From assembly GCF_013408425.1 (NCBI RefSeq), contig NZ_JACBYV010000001.1, positions 3,286,001 through 3,350,000 of the forward strand: a stretch of DNA of 64,000 bases, given 5' to 3'. This document shows, one piece after another, positions 40,813-51,095 of the stretch (position 1 is the first letter of the stretch; each line of letters begins with the position of its first letter). A model generated the notes under the pieces. The model ran no database searches. It saw nothing but the letters and a program-made list of their open reading frames with translations, and had not been told where the DNA came from. A program made the position numbers and the translations under genes. This DNA comes from Pseudomonas flavescens. GTDB lineage: Bacteria; Pseudomonadota; Gammaproteobacteria; Pseudomonadales; Pseudomonadaceae.

Positions 40813-41021
40813 GCCTAACAGTGATTAGATGGAATTCTTCGTTAAAGCAATAGTAAAGAATTCCGCATAATGCCGCACCACCCAACGTAAGCATAAGAAA
40901 AAATACTTATTTATCAGGATCTTAAGCCCATACATCCCCACACGCCGTACTCGCTTGACTTGTGCATTCCACCTGCCGCCACCACTGCATATAAAACCAG
41001 AAGCACCACACTGGAGTCGAC
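40813..41021 (-). other. attI crossover and integron promoter region
   Basis: GTTAGGC (minus strand, 40819-40813) marks the joint between attI and the first cassette. The 200 bp to the integrase start hold attI and, by analogy, the cassette promoter and the integrase promoter. The AT-rich stretch around 40899-40923 could supply a minus-strand promoter, but I cannot define its boxes. Confidence 0.6.
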
Positions 41022-41597
41022 ATGGATCGTTCACCCTCCAAGCCTCGCCTGCGTGAGCAGGTCAGCGCAGTGATGCGTGTGATCACTACAGCATTCGCAC
41101 CGAGCAGTCTTACTGGTACTGGATTCGCTATTTCATCCGCTTTCATCGGTTGCGCTATCCGGTGGAGATGGGAGCTGTGGAGGTCAGCGATTTTCTTGCG
41201 TGGCTGGCGTGGCGGTAGATCGCAAGGTGGCTGCCGCGACCCAGAACCTGGTGCTCAATGCGTTGGTGTTTCTATGCACCAACGTGCTTGTGCCGCTGGG
41301 CCAACTTGGTGAGGTGTGCATGCCAAACGCCCCACACGTATTCCCTGCGTATTGACGCATGCTGAGGCAACGGCACTGATCGCCCAGCTTGGCCAGTCGT
41401 ATCAGTTACTGGCCGCACTTATGCAAGGTACCGGTTTGCGCGTGGTGGAGGCTGCTCGCCTGCGTAGCAAGGATGTGGATTTTGATCGGCAGGTGATCAC
41501 CGTACATGACGGCAAGGGCGCCAAGGAGCGGATGACCTTGTTACCTACTTCGCTTATTGCAGGAGCGGCGGGCACGCAGGCTCGCCGGCTCGGGTGA
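41022..41597 (+). pseudogene. intI: Integron integrase IntI, frameshifted and truncated
   Basis: Homology to IntI runs through three reading frames. MDRSPSKPRLREQVSAVMR is in one; HYSIRTEQSYWYWIRYFIRF to DFLAWLA is in another; DRKVAAATQNLVLNALVFL and then HAKRPTRIPCVLTHAEATAL to DGKGAKERMTLLPTSL need further shifts. The order and spacing are those of a normal integrase up to about residue 190. The C-terminal part with the HxLRHxFATH box and catalytic Tyr is missing. The product cannot be active. Confidence 0.9.
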
Positions 41598-41680
41598 ACC
41601 TGATCAAGGCCTGCGTGCTGCGTATCACTGCTGAGTAGCCCTTGCCGCTCATGGCACTGCATGTTCGCCACGGCTCAAGC

Positions 41681-42100
41681 TCACATCAGCCAGTCCTTGA
41701 CCAGCACATGGGTCTTCACCTTGAAGACGCCGGGGAAGTTCTCGATTTCGCCACGTACTTCAGCCAACCGTTCCATGGAAGGTGCCTCGATATACAGCAG
41801 CATGTCGGTTTCGCCGCTGATGCCGGAGCAGCGACGGATTTCCGGGAATACACGCATGCGCTCGACGTACTGTTCGCAGCGCCCGCCGGTGTAGAACAGC
41901 TCCAGATAAGCCCGCACCGCGATACTGGTGGGTTCGGCGATGCGGGCGTGATAGCCCTGAATGACCCCGGACGCTTCCAGCTGGCGGATGCGCTCGCTCA
42001 CCGCGGAGCGTGACAGGTTGACCTGCCGGGCGACCTCGGTGACGGTCAGGCGCGCGTCTGCGCGCAGCAAGGCGATGATGCGTTGATCGAACTTGTCCAC
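41681..42100 (-). CDS. Lrp/AsnC-family regulator
   Basis: A 139-residue regulator from a GTG start at 42100, which has AGAGAG upstream and gives the family N-terminus (VDKFDQRIIALLRADARLTVTEVARQVNLSRSAVSERIRQLEASG). The C-terminal RAM domain contains VRAYLELFYTGGRCEQYVERMRVFPEIRRCSGISGETDMLLYIEAP. An in-frame ATG at 42142 would add 14 residues. It is divergent from a YjeH-type amino-acid exporter gene and probably controls it in response to an amino acid. Confidence 0.85.
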   Translation of the reverse strand: MDKFDQRIIALLRADARLTVTEVARQVNLSRSAVSERIRQLEASGVIQGYHARIAEPTSIAVRAYLELFYTGGRCEQYVERMRVFPEIRRCSGISGETDMLLYIEAPSMERLAEVRGEIENFPGVFKVKTHVLVKDWLM

Positions 42101-42279
42101 GTGGCTCTCTGCACCCGTCTGCACATACAAGATGACGGGCATTCCCGCCGTTTCGTCGGTCTACGCCGACACTTCGCCAGCAGCCGCCGAAGCGAGGCGG
42201 CCTTACCATGACAGCCTGGCGGATCAGCGCACCGCAACGGGTGACAGCCGCCATGTCACGACGAGCGAGAGCATACAAC

Positions 42280-43536
42280 ATGAGTCGATTGAACAAGGAA
42301 TTGGGGCTGCTGCAGGGCGTGGGTTTGCTGTGCACGTCACTGCTGGGCACCGGGATTTTCGTGATTCCGGCGCTGGCTGCCACCGCTGCTGGCGAGATCT
42401 CGCTGTGGGCCTGGCTGCTGCTGATCGCGCTGGTGCTGCCGATGGCGTTCACCTTCGCCCAGCTCGGCCGCAGTTACCCCCATGCTGGCGGTGCACCGCA
42501 CCTGATCGGTCGTGCATTCGGCGAGCGCATGGAGCGCTTGAGCGCGTTTCTGTTTCTCGCGGTGATTCCGGTCGGCTTGCCGGCGGCGCTGAATATCGCC
42601 AGCGGGTTCTGGCATGCCTTGTTTGAGCTAAGCGACCTGGCGGTGCTGGCCATCCAGCTGGCTACGCTGGGCATCATCCTGTTGCTCGGCCAACGGCCGG
42701 CACGCACCTCGGGCAGCGTGCAGCTCGTCATAGCCCTGGCCATCGTCGCCACCATCGCGCTGATCTGGTTCAAGGGCGACCTGCCTCACGCCGATCAACC
42801 CCTGCTGCCGCCTCTGGCGGGCAACTGGCAGTTGCTCCCGGTGGCGCTGGGCGTGATGTTCTGGTGTTTCGTCGGCATCGAGGCCTTCACCCACCTGGGC
42901 GAGGAGTTCAGGAACCCGCAGCGCGACTTTCCCCTGGCCCTGCTGCTCGGCGTGGTGCTCGCCGGCCTGGTGTACTGGGCCTGCTCGGTGGCGGTACTGA
43001 GCTTTCACGCCTACGGCGATGCACGCACCGACGCGGCCTCGCTGCCACGCATGCTCGATCTACTGCTCGGCGACGGGGCTCGCTGGCTAAGCGCGAGCAT
43101 CGGTTATCTGGCCTGTTTCGCCTCCATGAACGTGTACATCCAGGGCTTCGCCCGGCTGATCTGGAGCCTCGCCGACGAAGGCAAGCTGCCGCGCCCACTG
43201 GCCGGCCGCAACGCCAATGGCGTGCCGGCCAGGGCGCTGCTGCTGGTGGTGCTCAGCTGTGCACTGAGCACCACGGTGATCTGGTGCCTGTCACTGTCGC
43301 TGGATCAACTGATCCGCTATGCCAACGGCAACTTCGTCGTCATCTACCTGCTCAGCATGGCCGCCGGCTGGGTGCTGCTCAAGGGCGTATGGCGCTGGCT
43401 GGCCGGCATCAGCGCCCTGCTCTGCCTCGGCATTCTGCTGATACTCGGCATCGACGCGCTGTATGCCATCGGCCTGCTGGGTGTGCTGATGCTGCTCGAC
43501 CGCAGGCGCCAGGCGCGCCGGGCCTGCGTGGCATGA
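42280..43536 (+). CDS. yjeH: YjeH-type L-methionine/branched-chain amino-acid exporter
   Basis: A 418-residue APC-superfamily carrier, the same length as E. coli YjeH as I remember it. TM1 is LLQGVGLLCTSLLGTGIFVIPALAA with the APC GTGIF loop. Further family segments are RSYPHAGGAPHLIGRAFGERMERLSAFLFL and WCFVGIEAFTHLGEEFRNPQRDFP. YjeH exports methionine, leucine, isoleucine and valine. The divergent Lrp-type gene fits a leucine or methionine response. Its stop is 2 bp from the convergent TPR-peptidase gene. Confidence 0.8.
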   Translation: MSRLNKELGLLQGVGLLCTSLLGTGIFVIPALAATAAGEISLWAWLLLIALVLPMAFTFAQLGRSYPHAGGAPHLIGRAFGERMERLSAFLFLAVIPVGLPAALNIASGFWHALFELSDLAVLAIQLATLGIILLLGQRPARTSGSVQLVIALAIVATIALIWFKGDLPHADQPLLPPLAGNWQLLPVALGVMFWCFVGIEAFTHLGEEFRNPQRDFPLALLLGVVLAGLVYWACSVAVLSFHAYGDARTDAASLPRMLDLLLGDGARWLSASIGYLACFASMNVYIQGFARLIWSLADEGKLPRPLAGRNANGVPARALLLVVLSCALSTTVIWCLSLSLDQLIRYANGNFVVIYLLSMAAGWVLLKGVWRWLAGISALLCLGILLILGIDALYAIGLLGVLMLLDRRRQARRACVA

Positions 43537-43538
43537 GG

Positions 43539-46500
43539 TCAGCCCTTCCACCAGCGGCGTAGACGCCAGCGCCAGCGCGCGGAAAGCAACTCGCCATGCA
43601 ACCCGAGGCGTACGCCAACGCGCTGGCGCAGGCGCCAGAATGCCAGGTGCTTCGGCCCCGCCAGATCCTCGCCTTGCTGCAGGCGCTCACGAGCCTGGTC
43701 CGGGGTGACGGCGTCGGCACAGGCCTCGGCCAGGTTCAGCAAGGCGCGATAATAATTGCGCATCGAGGCGCCCTCCAGGCGCTCCAGCCAGCCACCGAGG
43801 GCTTCTTGATCACCGGCCAGTGCCGCGTCGACAGCCAGCCACACCATGGCATCGGCTTCCCGTGGATCACGCTCCAGCGCCTGCCTTGAAATCGCCGCGG
43901 CAGTGTCATCCATGCCGCGCACACGATAGCCCAGCGCCAGGTTGCCCAATGCCCAGGCCGGTGCATCGGGCCGCTGCCAGTCACCGAGGGTGTCGAACAG
44001 CAGTCGATAGCGCTTGCTTTCGACCAGGGCATAGCTGGCGGCGCCCCATACGTCGGCCTCTTCGGCAATGGCCTGTCGACAGCTGTTCAGGACGGAGCCG
44101 AGCAGGATGCGATTGGCGTGCGGCGTCCTGCCCAGTACGCGGAACATCGCGCACTTGGCCGCGTGACGCGGGTCATTGCGCAGCGCCTTGCGGAAGGCGT
44201 ACGACAGCGTGAGGTTGCTCAGCAGGTCATGGGTACGCCAGCTCAGCCAGGTTTCCACCGCTGCGCTATGCAGGCTGCCGTCGGCGATCCCGGCATCCAG
44301 CACTTCACGCAGCAGTGGCTCACGGACGGCGAAGTCGGTTACGTCATCGTCCCAGCGCGACTCTGCGGCCGCCTCGCTGGCCAGGAAGGTCAATGCCCGA
44401 CGCTGCAGTTCGCGTTCACCGCTCGCCCGTGCCAACGGCAGCACCCGACCCCAGGCGGCGACCTGGTCACCGGTTTCGAGCAATGCGTCCAGCCGTTGCA
44501 GCGCGGCGCCAGTGCCCTGCAGTTCAGCGACCAGATCGAACGCGTTGAAGGCCGCGAAGCTGTAGCGGGCATCCAGTGCCCAGGCACGCTCGAACGCAGG
44601 CAATGCCTGAGTCTTGTCGCCATGCAGCAGCAGCGCATGGCCAAGGAAGCCATGGGCCATGGCGACCTGAGGCTCCAGACGGACCATTTCGCGAGCGGCG
44701 CCGATGTAGGCCGGGTGGTCGCCATCTTCGTCATGCCAGTCAGCCAGGTGGCGCCAGCCCTGATAGCTGTCCGGATGCTGCGTCAGCAGGTCACGCAGGG
44801 CGGCGATGGCTCCAGGACCATCCCCCTCGGCACGCGAGGCGCGCGGCCCGTAGAGCGCCATGTCGATCGGCGGTTTGCCTTCCCAGTACGGGGCGGCGAG
44901 CACCCTGCGCATGTCGTCGTGGCGCCCCGCCTCCAGCAGCAGATCCAGCAGGCGGCCGTTGATTGCCCGATGCCGAGGGCTGTAGCGCAATGCCTCGCGC
45001 AGGGCACGCTCACGCTCGGCCAGGTCACTTTCCTGATCGGCCAGGGCGATCCAGGCATCGGAGTCCCCCGGCCGGCTCTCCACCAGTTCCCGCGCCAACT
45101 GCAAGGGGCGCTGCTCGCACTGCAGCGTGCCCGCATAGTGCCTCAGCTGATTCCACGCCCACTCGTTGCCCGGCTCGTCGCGCAGCACCCGCTCGGCCTG
45201 ATCCGCCGCTTCGGCGAACGCATCGCGGCGGCCCAGTACGTAGGCCAGATAGACCCGCAGCTCGGTGTTCTCCGGCGCACGCGACAACACCTGGCGCAGC
45301 ATGCGCTCGGCCTCGTCCAGGCGATCGTCCTGCTCCAGCAGGCAGTCGACATAGAGACTGACGCTGGGCGTCCACAACGGATTGATGCGCAAGCTCTCCT
45401 GCAGCGTCTCGTAACAGGCATCGAGCTCGCCAAGGTGCTTGTGCAGCCGCGCCAGCTCCAGCGACAGCCTGGGCAGCAGTGGAAAACGCTCGATCGCCTG
45501 GCGCAGGGTGGCGGCAGCCGCCTCGTGCTGATCCATGCGCGCCAACTGGCGGGCCACGACCACCCAGAGATGCCAGAGGTCCTCACGCTGCTCCAGCGCC
45601 TCGCGCAACTGGTCGAGCAATACCTGTGGCTCGAGCAAGCGCTGCGCCTGTTGCTCATACGCCAGCCAGCCGTCTCCGAAGGTCACCTGGCGCACCAGTT
45701 CGGCGTGGATCTCGACGAGCGTCTGGGTGGCCTGCTGCTGGCCATCGCAGGTGTCGAGCAGGACATTGCTGGCATAGTCGTTGTCGACCGACAGGCGCAG
45801 GGCCAGTCGCATGGCCTCCCGGGCGGCCTCCCGACGACCGTCCTGCAACAGGACGAAGCCGCGGGTGGAATGGTAGAAGGTGCTCTGCATGTCGACCTGA
45901 CCAGCCTGCTCGCAGAGCTGCAACGCCTCGTCACGACGCCCCTGCCGAGCCAGGCAGATGGCCAGTTCGCGCAGAGCCCAGGAATACTGGGGATGATTCT
46001 CCAACAGGCGACGCAGCGCCTGTTCCGCCGCTGGCAGCGAGCGGCGCTGCGCGCGCTCCACTTGCAGCTCGGCGATGCCCAGATGGTGCGGGTATTGGCC
46101 AGCCAGTTCCTCGACGTACTGGTCAGCCGCTTCGCTGCCCTCGCTCTGTTCCAGCAGGGTCACGCACATGCGCTGCGCCGCTACCGACAATGGCTCGAGG
46201 GCCGCGGCTTCCCGTGCCCACTCGAGCGTCTGCAGCACATCGGCGGCACGGCGCATACCCTGCTTGACCGCGGCACGCAGCCACCAGGCGCGACGACACC
46301 GCGGCTCGGCGCGGGCCAGCAGCGCCTGACAGGCATCGATGTCACCGTTGCGCCCGTGGTATTCGGCCAGCCCCAACAGCAGTTCGCCGTCCTCGGGGCG
46401 CTGCTCCAGTGCCTGCTCCAGCAGGGCCTGGGCGTCATAGGGGCGCAACAACTCGTCGAGCATCTCGCTGAGGGTCAGGCTGGGCGCGGCAGCCAGCCGG

Positions 46501-48488
46501 CCAAGCTGGGCCTGACGCCGTTCGAGGAATTGCAGCCCTTCTGCCGTACGCCCCAGCGCCCGCAGCGCGCGGAAATACTGCACGCTGTAGCCTTCGTGGG
46601 AAGCGTGCAGGCAGGCAGCGATTCGATACAGCTCGCAGGCCTGTTCGCGCAGGTTCTCGCCCCAGCGCAAACTGGCCAGGGCATTCCAGGCGCGGGCCTG
46701 GGTGGAGGTCTGCAGCAGCACCCGTTCGAGAATCCCGCTGACCTGTTCATGGGTACGGCCATCCTCGCTGAGCAGTTCGGCATAGCGCACGCTGATCGTC
46801 GGCTCGTTCCAGCGCTCCTGGCAGTGCCCGGCGAGCCAGTCCAGCTGAACGGAACGGGGCTGTAGCTGCGCCAGCGAATTGGCCTTGGCCAGAATCAGGT
46901 TGGAGTCCTCGGGAAACTGCTTCAGCAGTGCCTCGGTACCCTGCAGCACTTCACGTTCCTGACCGTCGTACCAGCCCAGGGAGCGTTGCGCCTGGCGGGT
47001 CAGCCGGTGCTCGGCAGCACGCGCCTGCAAGGCCTGGTAGGCAGTCAGTGCCTCGTCGCGGCGATGGACTTCCAGGGCACTGGTGAATCGATAGTACAGA
47101 TCCCACAGGTCACGATCCGGCAACACCAGGCCTTCCAGGCGTCCCGCTTCGGCAGCCGGCAGCAACAGCATGCCCCGCGGACCGGAGGCGCGCTGTGCCT
47201 CGAACAGTTCCTCGGCCAGGTACTCGCCATGCTGTGGCTGTGCGGGGTCACGCACCAGCAGCGTGCCACGTGGTTCGTCGTAGCCCACCAGCGCCTGCAG
47301 ATGACCGCTGCCGGTGTATTGCAAGGTCAGGGTGAAGGGTGCACCGCGGTCGATCAGCGCACGGGTGGTCGCCCAGTCCGCGGTGAACTCCACGGCCAGA
47401 TAGCCATTGCGCTCCGCCCAGGCGCGCTCGGCCTGGTGCGAGGTGCCGTCGTAGCAGATTTCCTCGGCAACCTCGAGGTGTTCGACGGGCAGCCCCCAGT
47501 AATCGGAAATCGCCGTCAGGGTGGCAGGCACACAGGTCATGTGATGCTGCCTGACGAAACGTACCGGCAGTACCTGACGCCGCCCCGTCGGCTCGGCGAG
47601 ACGGGTCTGCACGTTCAGGTAGAACCCGCCGCCCGCCTTGCCTGCCAGCTCGCGGGCTGCCGCGTAGTCGCCCTGCAGGCAGGCAATGTCACAGCGGCGG
47701 GCGGCGGCCCAGTCGGTACGCCGGCGCTCGGTGATCGGCTCGAGCGTTTGTATGTGATCGAGCCAGGACGAGGCTTCGTCCAGCAGCCCGCGCTCGATCA
47801 GGTGATCGACCAGGTGCGCGCAGATGCCTGGGCTTTGCATGTCACGGGCGCCACGGCGCATCAGTTGCAGAGCCCCATCGGCGTGCCCGAGCTGCAACTG
47901 CAGGGAGGCTGCCTGCATCAGGGCGGAACGAAAATCGGGGCGTGAGTCGAGTACCTGTTCGCACAGCGCCAGTGCTTCTTCGCGGCGGTCCTCCTGCTCC
48001 AGCGCATGGCTGCGCTCGACCAGCAACCAGGGGTCATCACCACTCAGTGCGCGAGCCTCCTCGAACAGCGCTTCGGCTGCCTGAAAATCACGCAACGAGG
48101 CATACAGGAAGCCCTTGAACGACAGCCATTCAGCACGCAACCCCTGCTCGGGCGGCAGCCAGTCGCCGAACGACTGGAACAAGCGCCAGGCACGATAGTG
48201 ACCTCGGCGGGCGAACAGCATGCGGGCGTAACGCAGACGCGCATGGGAGGACTGCGGATAGCGTCGATAAGCCAGCCAGTTCAGCGCATCGGCCAGCCGT
48301 GGTGCACCGACGTGCCCTGCCAGCCGGGCAAAGCTGGTCATCGCCTCGGCGCCTTGCCAGTAACGGGGATCGCCCTGCTCGCTGGCCAGCGCGTAGGCCT
48401 GCAGCAGCAGGCCACGATCGACCAGCGCATCGAGGCGTTCGAGCAGAGCCGGTGATGGCGTCTGGGAATGGGGATTGAAAACGGACAT
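43539..48488 (-). CDS. 1649-residue TPR protein with embedded C39-like cysteine peptidase domain
   Basis: A very long protein built of TPR-like helix pairs from end to end (repeats such as [31 protein letters not shown] and [35 protein letters not shown]). Residues about 300-445 instead form a papain-like C39-type domain: Q314 and C319 in [21 protein letters not shown]396 in [12 protein letters not shown] and D414 in [10 protein letters not shown]. This is a full Gln-Cys-His-Asp set. No signal peptide or membrane helix is seen, so it is probably cytosolic. The start at 48488 has AAGGAGGG. It is divergent from ndpA. The function is unknown; processing of a partner peptide held by the TPR solenoid is possible. 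Confidence 0.8.
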   Translation of the reverse strand: MSVFNPHSQTPSPALLERLDALVDRGLLLQAYALASEQGDPRYWQGAEAMTSFARLAGHVGAPRLADALNWLAYRRYPQSSHARLRYARMLFARRGHYRAWRLFQSFGDWLPPEQGLRAEWLSFKGFLYASLRDFQAAEALFEEARALSGDDPWLLVERSHALEQEDRREEALALCEQVLDSRPDFRSALMQAASLQLQLGHADGALQLMRRGARDMQSPGICAHLVDHLIERGLLDEASSWLDHIQTLEPITERRRTDWAAARRCDIACLQGDYAAARELAGKAGGGFYLNVQTRLAEPTGRRQVLPVRFVRQHHMTCVPATLTAISDYWGLPVEHLEVAEEICYDGTSHQAERAWAERNGYLAVEFTADWATTRALIDRGAPFTLTLQYTGSGHLQALVGYDEPRGTLLVRDPAQPQHGEYLAEELFEAQRASGPRGMLLLPAAEAGRLEGLVLPDRDLWDLYYRFTSALEVHRRDEALTAYQALQARAAEHRLTRQAQRSLGWYDGQEREVLQGTEALLKQFPEDSNLILAKANSLAQLQPRSVQLDWLAGHCQERWNEPTISVRYAELLSEDGRTHEQVSGILERVLLQTSTQARAWNALASLRWGENLREQACELYRIAACLHASHEGYSVQYFRALRALGRTAEGLQFLERRQAQLGRLAAAPSLTLSEMLDELLRPYDAQALLEQALEQRPEDGELLLGLAEYHGRNGDIDACQALLARAEPRCRRAWWLRAAVKQGMRRAADVLQTLEWAREAAALEPLSVAAQRMCVTLLEQSEGSEAADQYVEELAGQYPHHLGIAELQVERAQRRSLPAAEQALRRLLENHPQYSWALRELAICLARQGRRDEALQLCEQAGQVDMQSTFYHSTRGFVLLQDGRREAAREAMRLALRLSVDNDYASNVLLDTCDGQQQATQTLVEIHAELVRQVTFGDGWLAYEQQAQRLLEPQVLLDQLREALEQREDLWHLWVVVARQLARMDQHEAAAATLRQAIERFPLLPRLSLELARLHKHLGELDACYETLQESLRINPLWTPSVSLYVDCLLEQDDRLDEAERMLRQVLSRAPENTELRVYLAYVLGRRDAFAEAADQAERVLRDEPGNEWAWNQLRHYAGTLQCEQRPLQLARELVESRPGDSDAWIALADQESDLAERERALREALRYSPRHRAINGRLLDLLLEAGRHDDMRRVLAAPYWEGKPPIDMALYGPRASRAEGDGPGAIAALRDLLTQHPDSYQGWRHLADWHDEDGDHPAYIGAAREMVRLEPQVAMAHGFLGHALLLHGDKTQALPAFERAWALDARYSFAAFNAFDLVAELQGTGAALQRLDALLETGDQVAAWGRVLPLARASGERELQRRALTFLASEAAAESRWDDDVTDFAVREPLLREVLDAGIADGSLHSAAVETWLSWRTHDLLSNLTLSYAFRKALRNDPRHAAKCAMFRVLGRTPHANRILLGSVLNSCRQAIAEEADVWGAASYALVESKRYRLLFDTLGDWQRPDAPAWALGNLALGYRVRGMDDTAAAISRQALERDPREADAMVWLAVDAALAGDQEALGGWLERLEGASMRNYYRALLNLAEACADAVTPDQARERLQQGEDLAGPKHLAFWRLRQRVGVRLGLHGELLSARWRWRLRRWWKG

Positions 48489-48641
48489 TGCACTACCCTC
48501 CTTGGTCGTCGAATCTCGGCGGCACTCTATGCCGCCACGGCGTCATCGACAAGGGTGGCAGGCTGCACCTGTGACGGCCTGCTCGGGTACACTAGCGCCT
48601 CGCTGCGCTTCGTCACCCACTCGCTGTCACAAGGACCTCCC

Positions 48642-49649
48642 ATGCCGATCCGTCACTGTATCGTCCACCTGATCGACAAGAAGCCCGACGGCAGCCCTGC
48701 CGTGCTGCACGCCCGCGACAGCGAACTGGGCGCTTCCCAGGCCATCGAGAACATGCTCGCCGACCTCAACGAGAGCTATAACGCCAAACAGGGCAAAGCC
48801 TGGGGCTTCTTTCATGAGGAATCCGGTGCCTACCCCTTCAGTGGCTGGTTGAAAACCTACCTCGATGAAGGCCAGGAATTCGCGGCGTTCAGCCGTCAGG
48901 CCGTGGAGCATCTGCAGAAGCTGATGGAAGAGTCCAACCTGTCCACCGGTGGTCACGTACTGTTCGCCCATTATCAGCAAGGCATGACCGACTACCTGGC
49001 CATCGCCCTGCTGCACCATAGCGAAGGTGTGGCGGTGAACGATGCGCTGGACGTGACCCCGGCCAAGCACCTGGATCTGGGCCAGTTGCACCTGGCGGCG
49101 CGAATCAACATCAGCGAGTGGCGCAACAACAAGCAGTCGAAGCAGTACATCTCCTTCATCAAAGGCAAGAACGGCAAGAAGGTCTCGGAGTACTTCCGCG
49201 ACTTCATCGGCTGCCAGGAAGGCGTCGACTCGCCCAGCGAGACACGCACCCTGCTCAAGGCCTTCAGCGATTTCGTCGAGAGCGAAGACCTGCCCGAAGA
49301 ACAGGCCCGGGCGAAGACCGACACCCTGGTCGACTACGCCACCAGCCAGGCCAAGATGGGCGAGCCGATGACCCTGGAAGAACTCTCCGGGCTGATCGAC
49401 GAAGAGCGGCCGAAAGCGTTCTACGATCATATCCGCAACAAGGACTACGGCCTGTCGCCGGAGATCCCTGCCGACAAGCGCACGCTGAGCCAGTTCCGCC
49501 GCTTCACCGGCCGTGCCGAAGGCCTGTCGATCAGCTTCGAGGCCCACCTGCTGGGCTCGAAGATCGAGTACGACGAGGCCTCGGACACCCTGACCATTCG
49601 CAACCTGCCGACTCAACTGACCGACCAGTTGAAGCGCCGCAAAGACTGA
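48642..49649 (+). CDS. ndpA: Nucleoid-associated protein NdpA/YejK
   Basis: A 335-residue protein of the 37-kDa nucleoid-associated family. Matching segments are [76 protein letters not shown], and [20 protein letters not shown]. It binds DNA in the nucleoid, and its role is not well defined. The start has AAGGA seven bases upstream. The glutaredoxin-like gene follows after 24 bp. Confidence 0.9.
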   Translation: MPIRHCIVHLIDKKPDGSPAVLHARDSELGASQAIENMLADLNESYNAKQGKAWGFFHEESGAYPFSGWLKTYLDEGQEFAAFSRQAVEHLQKLMEESNLSTGGHVLFAHYQQGMTDYLAIALLHHSEGVAVNDALDVTPAKHLDLGQLHLAARINISEWRNNKQSKQYISFIKGKNGKKVSEYFRDFIGCQEGVDSPSETRTLLKAFSDFVESEDLPEEQARAKTDTLVDYATSQAKMGEPMTLEELSGLIDEERPKAFYDHIRNKDYGLSPEIPADKRTLSQFRRFTGRAEGLSISFEAHLLGSKIEYDEASDTLTIRNLPTQLTDQLKRRKD

Positions 49650-49673
49650 TCGACCTGAGCAGAGGGCTGCAGC

Positions 49674-49997
49674 ATGAAACGGATTTTGCTGATTCTTGCG
49701 GTACTGGCGACCTGGCAACACTGGGATCGCATCGAGCCACGGCTGTTCGGCAGCAACCAGCAGGTCGCCGGCCAGGGCGAGGTGATCCTCTACGCCACCA
49801 GCTGGTGCGGCTACTGCGCCAAGACCCGAGAGTTCCTAGGCGAACGCGGTATCGCCTATACCGAGCTGGACATCGAAAAGTCCCCCGAAGCCCGCCGCGC
49901 CTACGACGCCCTGGGTGGCCGCGGCGTGCCGGTGCTCAAGGTCAACGACACGGTGATCCACGGCTACAACCCGCAGGGGATTTTGGCGGCGTACTGA
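49674..49997 (+). CDS. Membrane-anchored glutaredoxin-like protein
   Basis: A 107-residue protein. Residues 1-14 (MKRILLILAVLATW) are a hydrophobic anchor or uncleaved signal. The rest is a glutaredoxin fold with the active site C46-G-Y-C49 (YATSWCGYCAKTREFL) and the cis-Pro loop GRGVPVLKV. The C-terminus GYNPQGILAAY is typical for small NrdH/Grx-like domains. It may reduce disulfides at the membrane. It may be co-transcribed with ndpA. Confidence 0.75.
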   Translation: MKRILLILAVLATWQHWDRIEPRLFGSNQQVAGQGEVILYATSWCGYCAKTREFLGERGIAYTELDIEKSPEARRAYDALGGRGVPVLKVNDTVIHGYNPQGILAAY

Positions 49998-50029
49998 GTT
50001 CAGGTGAGGAACTGGCGGCTCAAGGTGAG

Positions 50030-50518
50030 CTATGGTCGATCCGCTCTGCTGCGGGTCATATGGATGAGTGCTGATCTACGGCTATCCAGAGAGGCTCTCT
50101 CTTCGACAGCAAAGGGCAAGAAACCTAGTTTCGGATAAAGTAGCAAGCCTGCTGTATTTTCATTGAAGCACGAGATCTGTACCTCTGCGGCGTCATAACG
50201 GTCGAACGCCAGAGCTGTCATCGTCTCTACGATAAAGGTAGCCACGCCGTTACCTCTTGCCTCTCGGGCAACGACGACATTGCCAATACAGCAAACCCCA
50301 CCCGCTTCAACCTGATAAAAGTTAGCAAAACCGACTACACCATTCTCGCTCTCGACAACCGTCGAATCGAATCGTTGAGTAATCGCGTTAGACAGCTGAG
50401 CTTCAGTCAAAGGGTATTGAGCTTTCGGGAACATATAGAACAGTTCCTGAGCGTTAAGGGGAAAGCTACAAATCGTCTTGATGTCATCAGCCTTCACAGG
50501 CCTGTGTTGCAATATCAT
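50030..50518 (-). CDS. GNAT-family N-acetyltransferase
   Basis: A 162-residue acetyltransferase. The acetyl-CoA loop is VVVAREARGNGVATFIVETM (R/Q-x2-G-x-G/A), preceded by the strand VGFANFYQVEAGGVCCIGNV and followed by ISCFNENTAGLLLYPKLGFLPF, motif B of the family. The substrate is unknown. The N-terminal PVKADDIKTICSFPLNAQELFYMFPKA resembles GNATs often annotated beside mobile DNA. It is somewhat lower in GC than its neighbours. Confidence 0.75.
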   Translation of the reverse strand: MILQHRPVKADDIKTICSFPLNAQELFYMFPKAQYPLTEAQLSNAITQRFDSTVVESENGVVGFANFYQVEAGGVCCIGNVVVAREARGNGVATFIVETMTALAFDRYDAAEVQISCFNENTAGLLLYPKLGFLPFAVEERASLDSRRSALIHMTRSRADRP

Positions 50519-50711
50519 CGCGCGTCCTTGAGGTCTTTGCTTTCGGCACTCTAGCTCATCAATCTTATCAAACGCTTTATTTGGTTATCGGGATACACAT
50601 CAATGCGATTGCAGCCGTTCGCGACCGGCAGCTTTCGGCCAAAAAGCGGTCATTTTGCGTTTTGGCCATTTCTCGCTGTGACCTGCAGACCAAACGATCA
50701 GGATGTGATTT

Positions 50712-51095
50712 ATGTATATTGGTGAACTTGCCAAACGAGCGCACTGCACACCGAAGGCCATTCGTTTGTATGAGCGGATGGGGCTGATAACGCCTCAGCG
50801 GATGGGCAGCTATCGGTCTTACACCGCACATCATCTAAAACTTGTTCAGATGATCCGTCAGGCCCAGACGGTGGGTTTCAAATTGGCAGAAATGAGTGAG
50901 CTGCTAGCCGCCAAGCAGCACCAGGCGCCGTTTCCCCTGGCCCTTGCCAATCAGGGTATCGAAGCCAAGCGCGTGGAGCTAAACGTAGAAATCCAATCTC
51001 TGTTGAGTCGCCAAGCTAATCTCACCCAATTACAGCAGCAACTCAACGAGCAATTTGGCCCGGATTCGGGTGTCTGTACGCCAGTAGGTGCGTAA
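50712..51095 (+). CDS. MerR-family transcriptional regulator
   Basis: A 127-residue regulator. The N-terminal MerR helix-turn-helix is MYIGELAKRAHCTPKAIRLYERMGLITPQRMGSYRSYTAHHLKLVQMIRQAQTVGFKLAEM. A coiled-coil dimerisation helix from about residue 75 follows. It lacks the metal-binding Cys of MerR/CueR types. Its last 53 bp overlap the 3' end of the convergent SDR gene. A symmetric site in front of that gene suggests it as the target. Confidence 0.8.
   Translation: MYIGELAKRAHCTPKAIRLYERMGLITPQRMGSYRSYTAHHLKLVQMIRQAQTVGFKLAEMSELLAAKQHQAPFPLALANQGIEAKRVELNVEIQSLLSRQANLTQLQQQLNEQFGPDSGVCTPVGA

Larger units (their letters stand above)
36781..41640 (-). mobile_element. Sedentary chromosomal integron: cassette array plus broken integrase
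   Basis: About ten small promoterless genes lie on the minus strand, nearly all followed by an attC of about 75 bp. Most attC sites share TAACGTTTGGTTAAGGGGCG on the left, CCCAGTGAGCG-AGCGAAC in the middle and GTTAGG on the right. At the right end is attI and a divergent integrase pseudogene, giving the canonical layout in which cassettes read away from intI. The array DNA is visibly AT-richer than the flanks (many cassettes near 45% GC by eye), which fits acquired genes. With intI broken, new capture would need another integrase. Confidence 0.92.

Noticed and set aside
36781..41021. CRISPR or REP array in the 36.8-41 kb region
   Set aside because: The repeats carry RYYYAAC/GTTRRRY boundaries, are spaced by individual genes in one orientation, and adjoin an IntI remnant, so they are attC sites.
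44118..46865. A 915-codon plus-strand frame inside the TPR-peptidase gene
   Set aside because: The opposite strand encodes continuous TPR helices with a good start. This frame is a composition effect of GC-rich codons.
50581..50834. Short frames on both strands in the GNAT-MerR gap
   Set aside because: The DNA around 50618-50665 resembles a dispersed intergenic repeat (GCAGCTTTCGGCCAAAAAGC). No protein features are visible.
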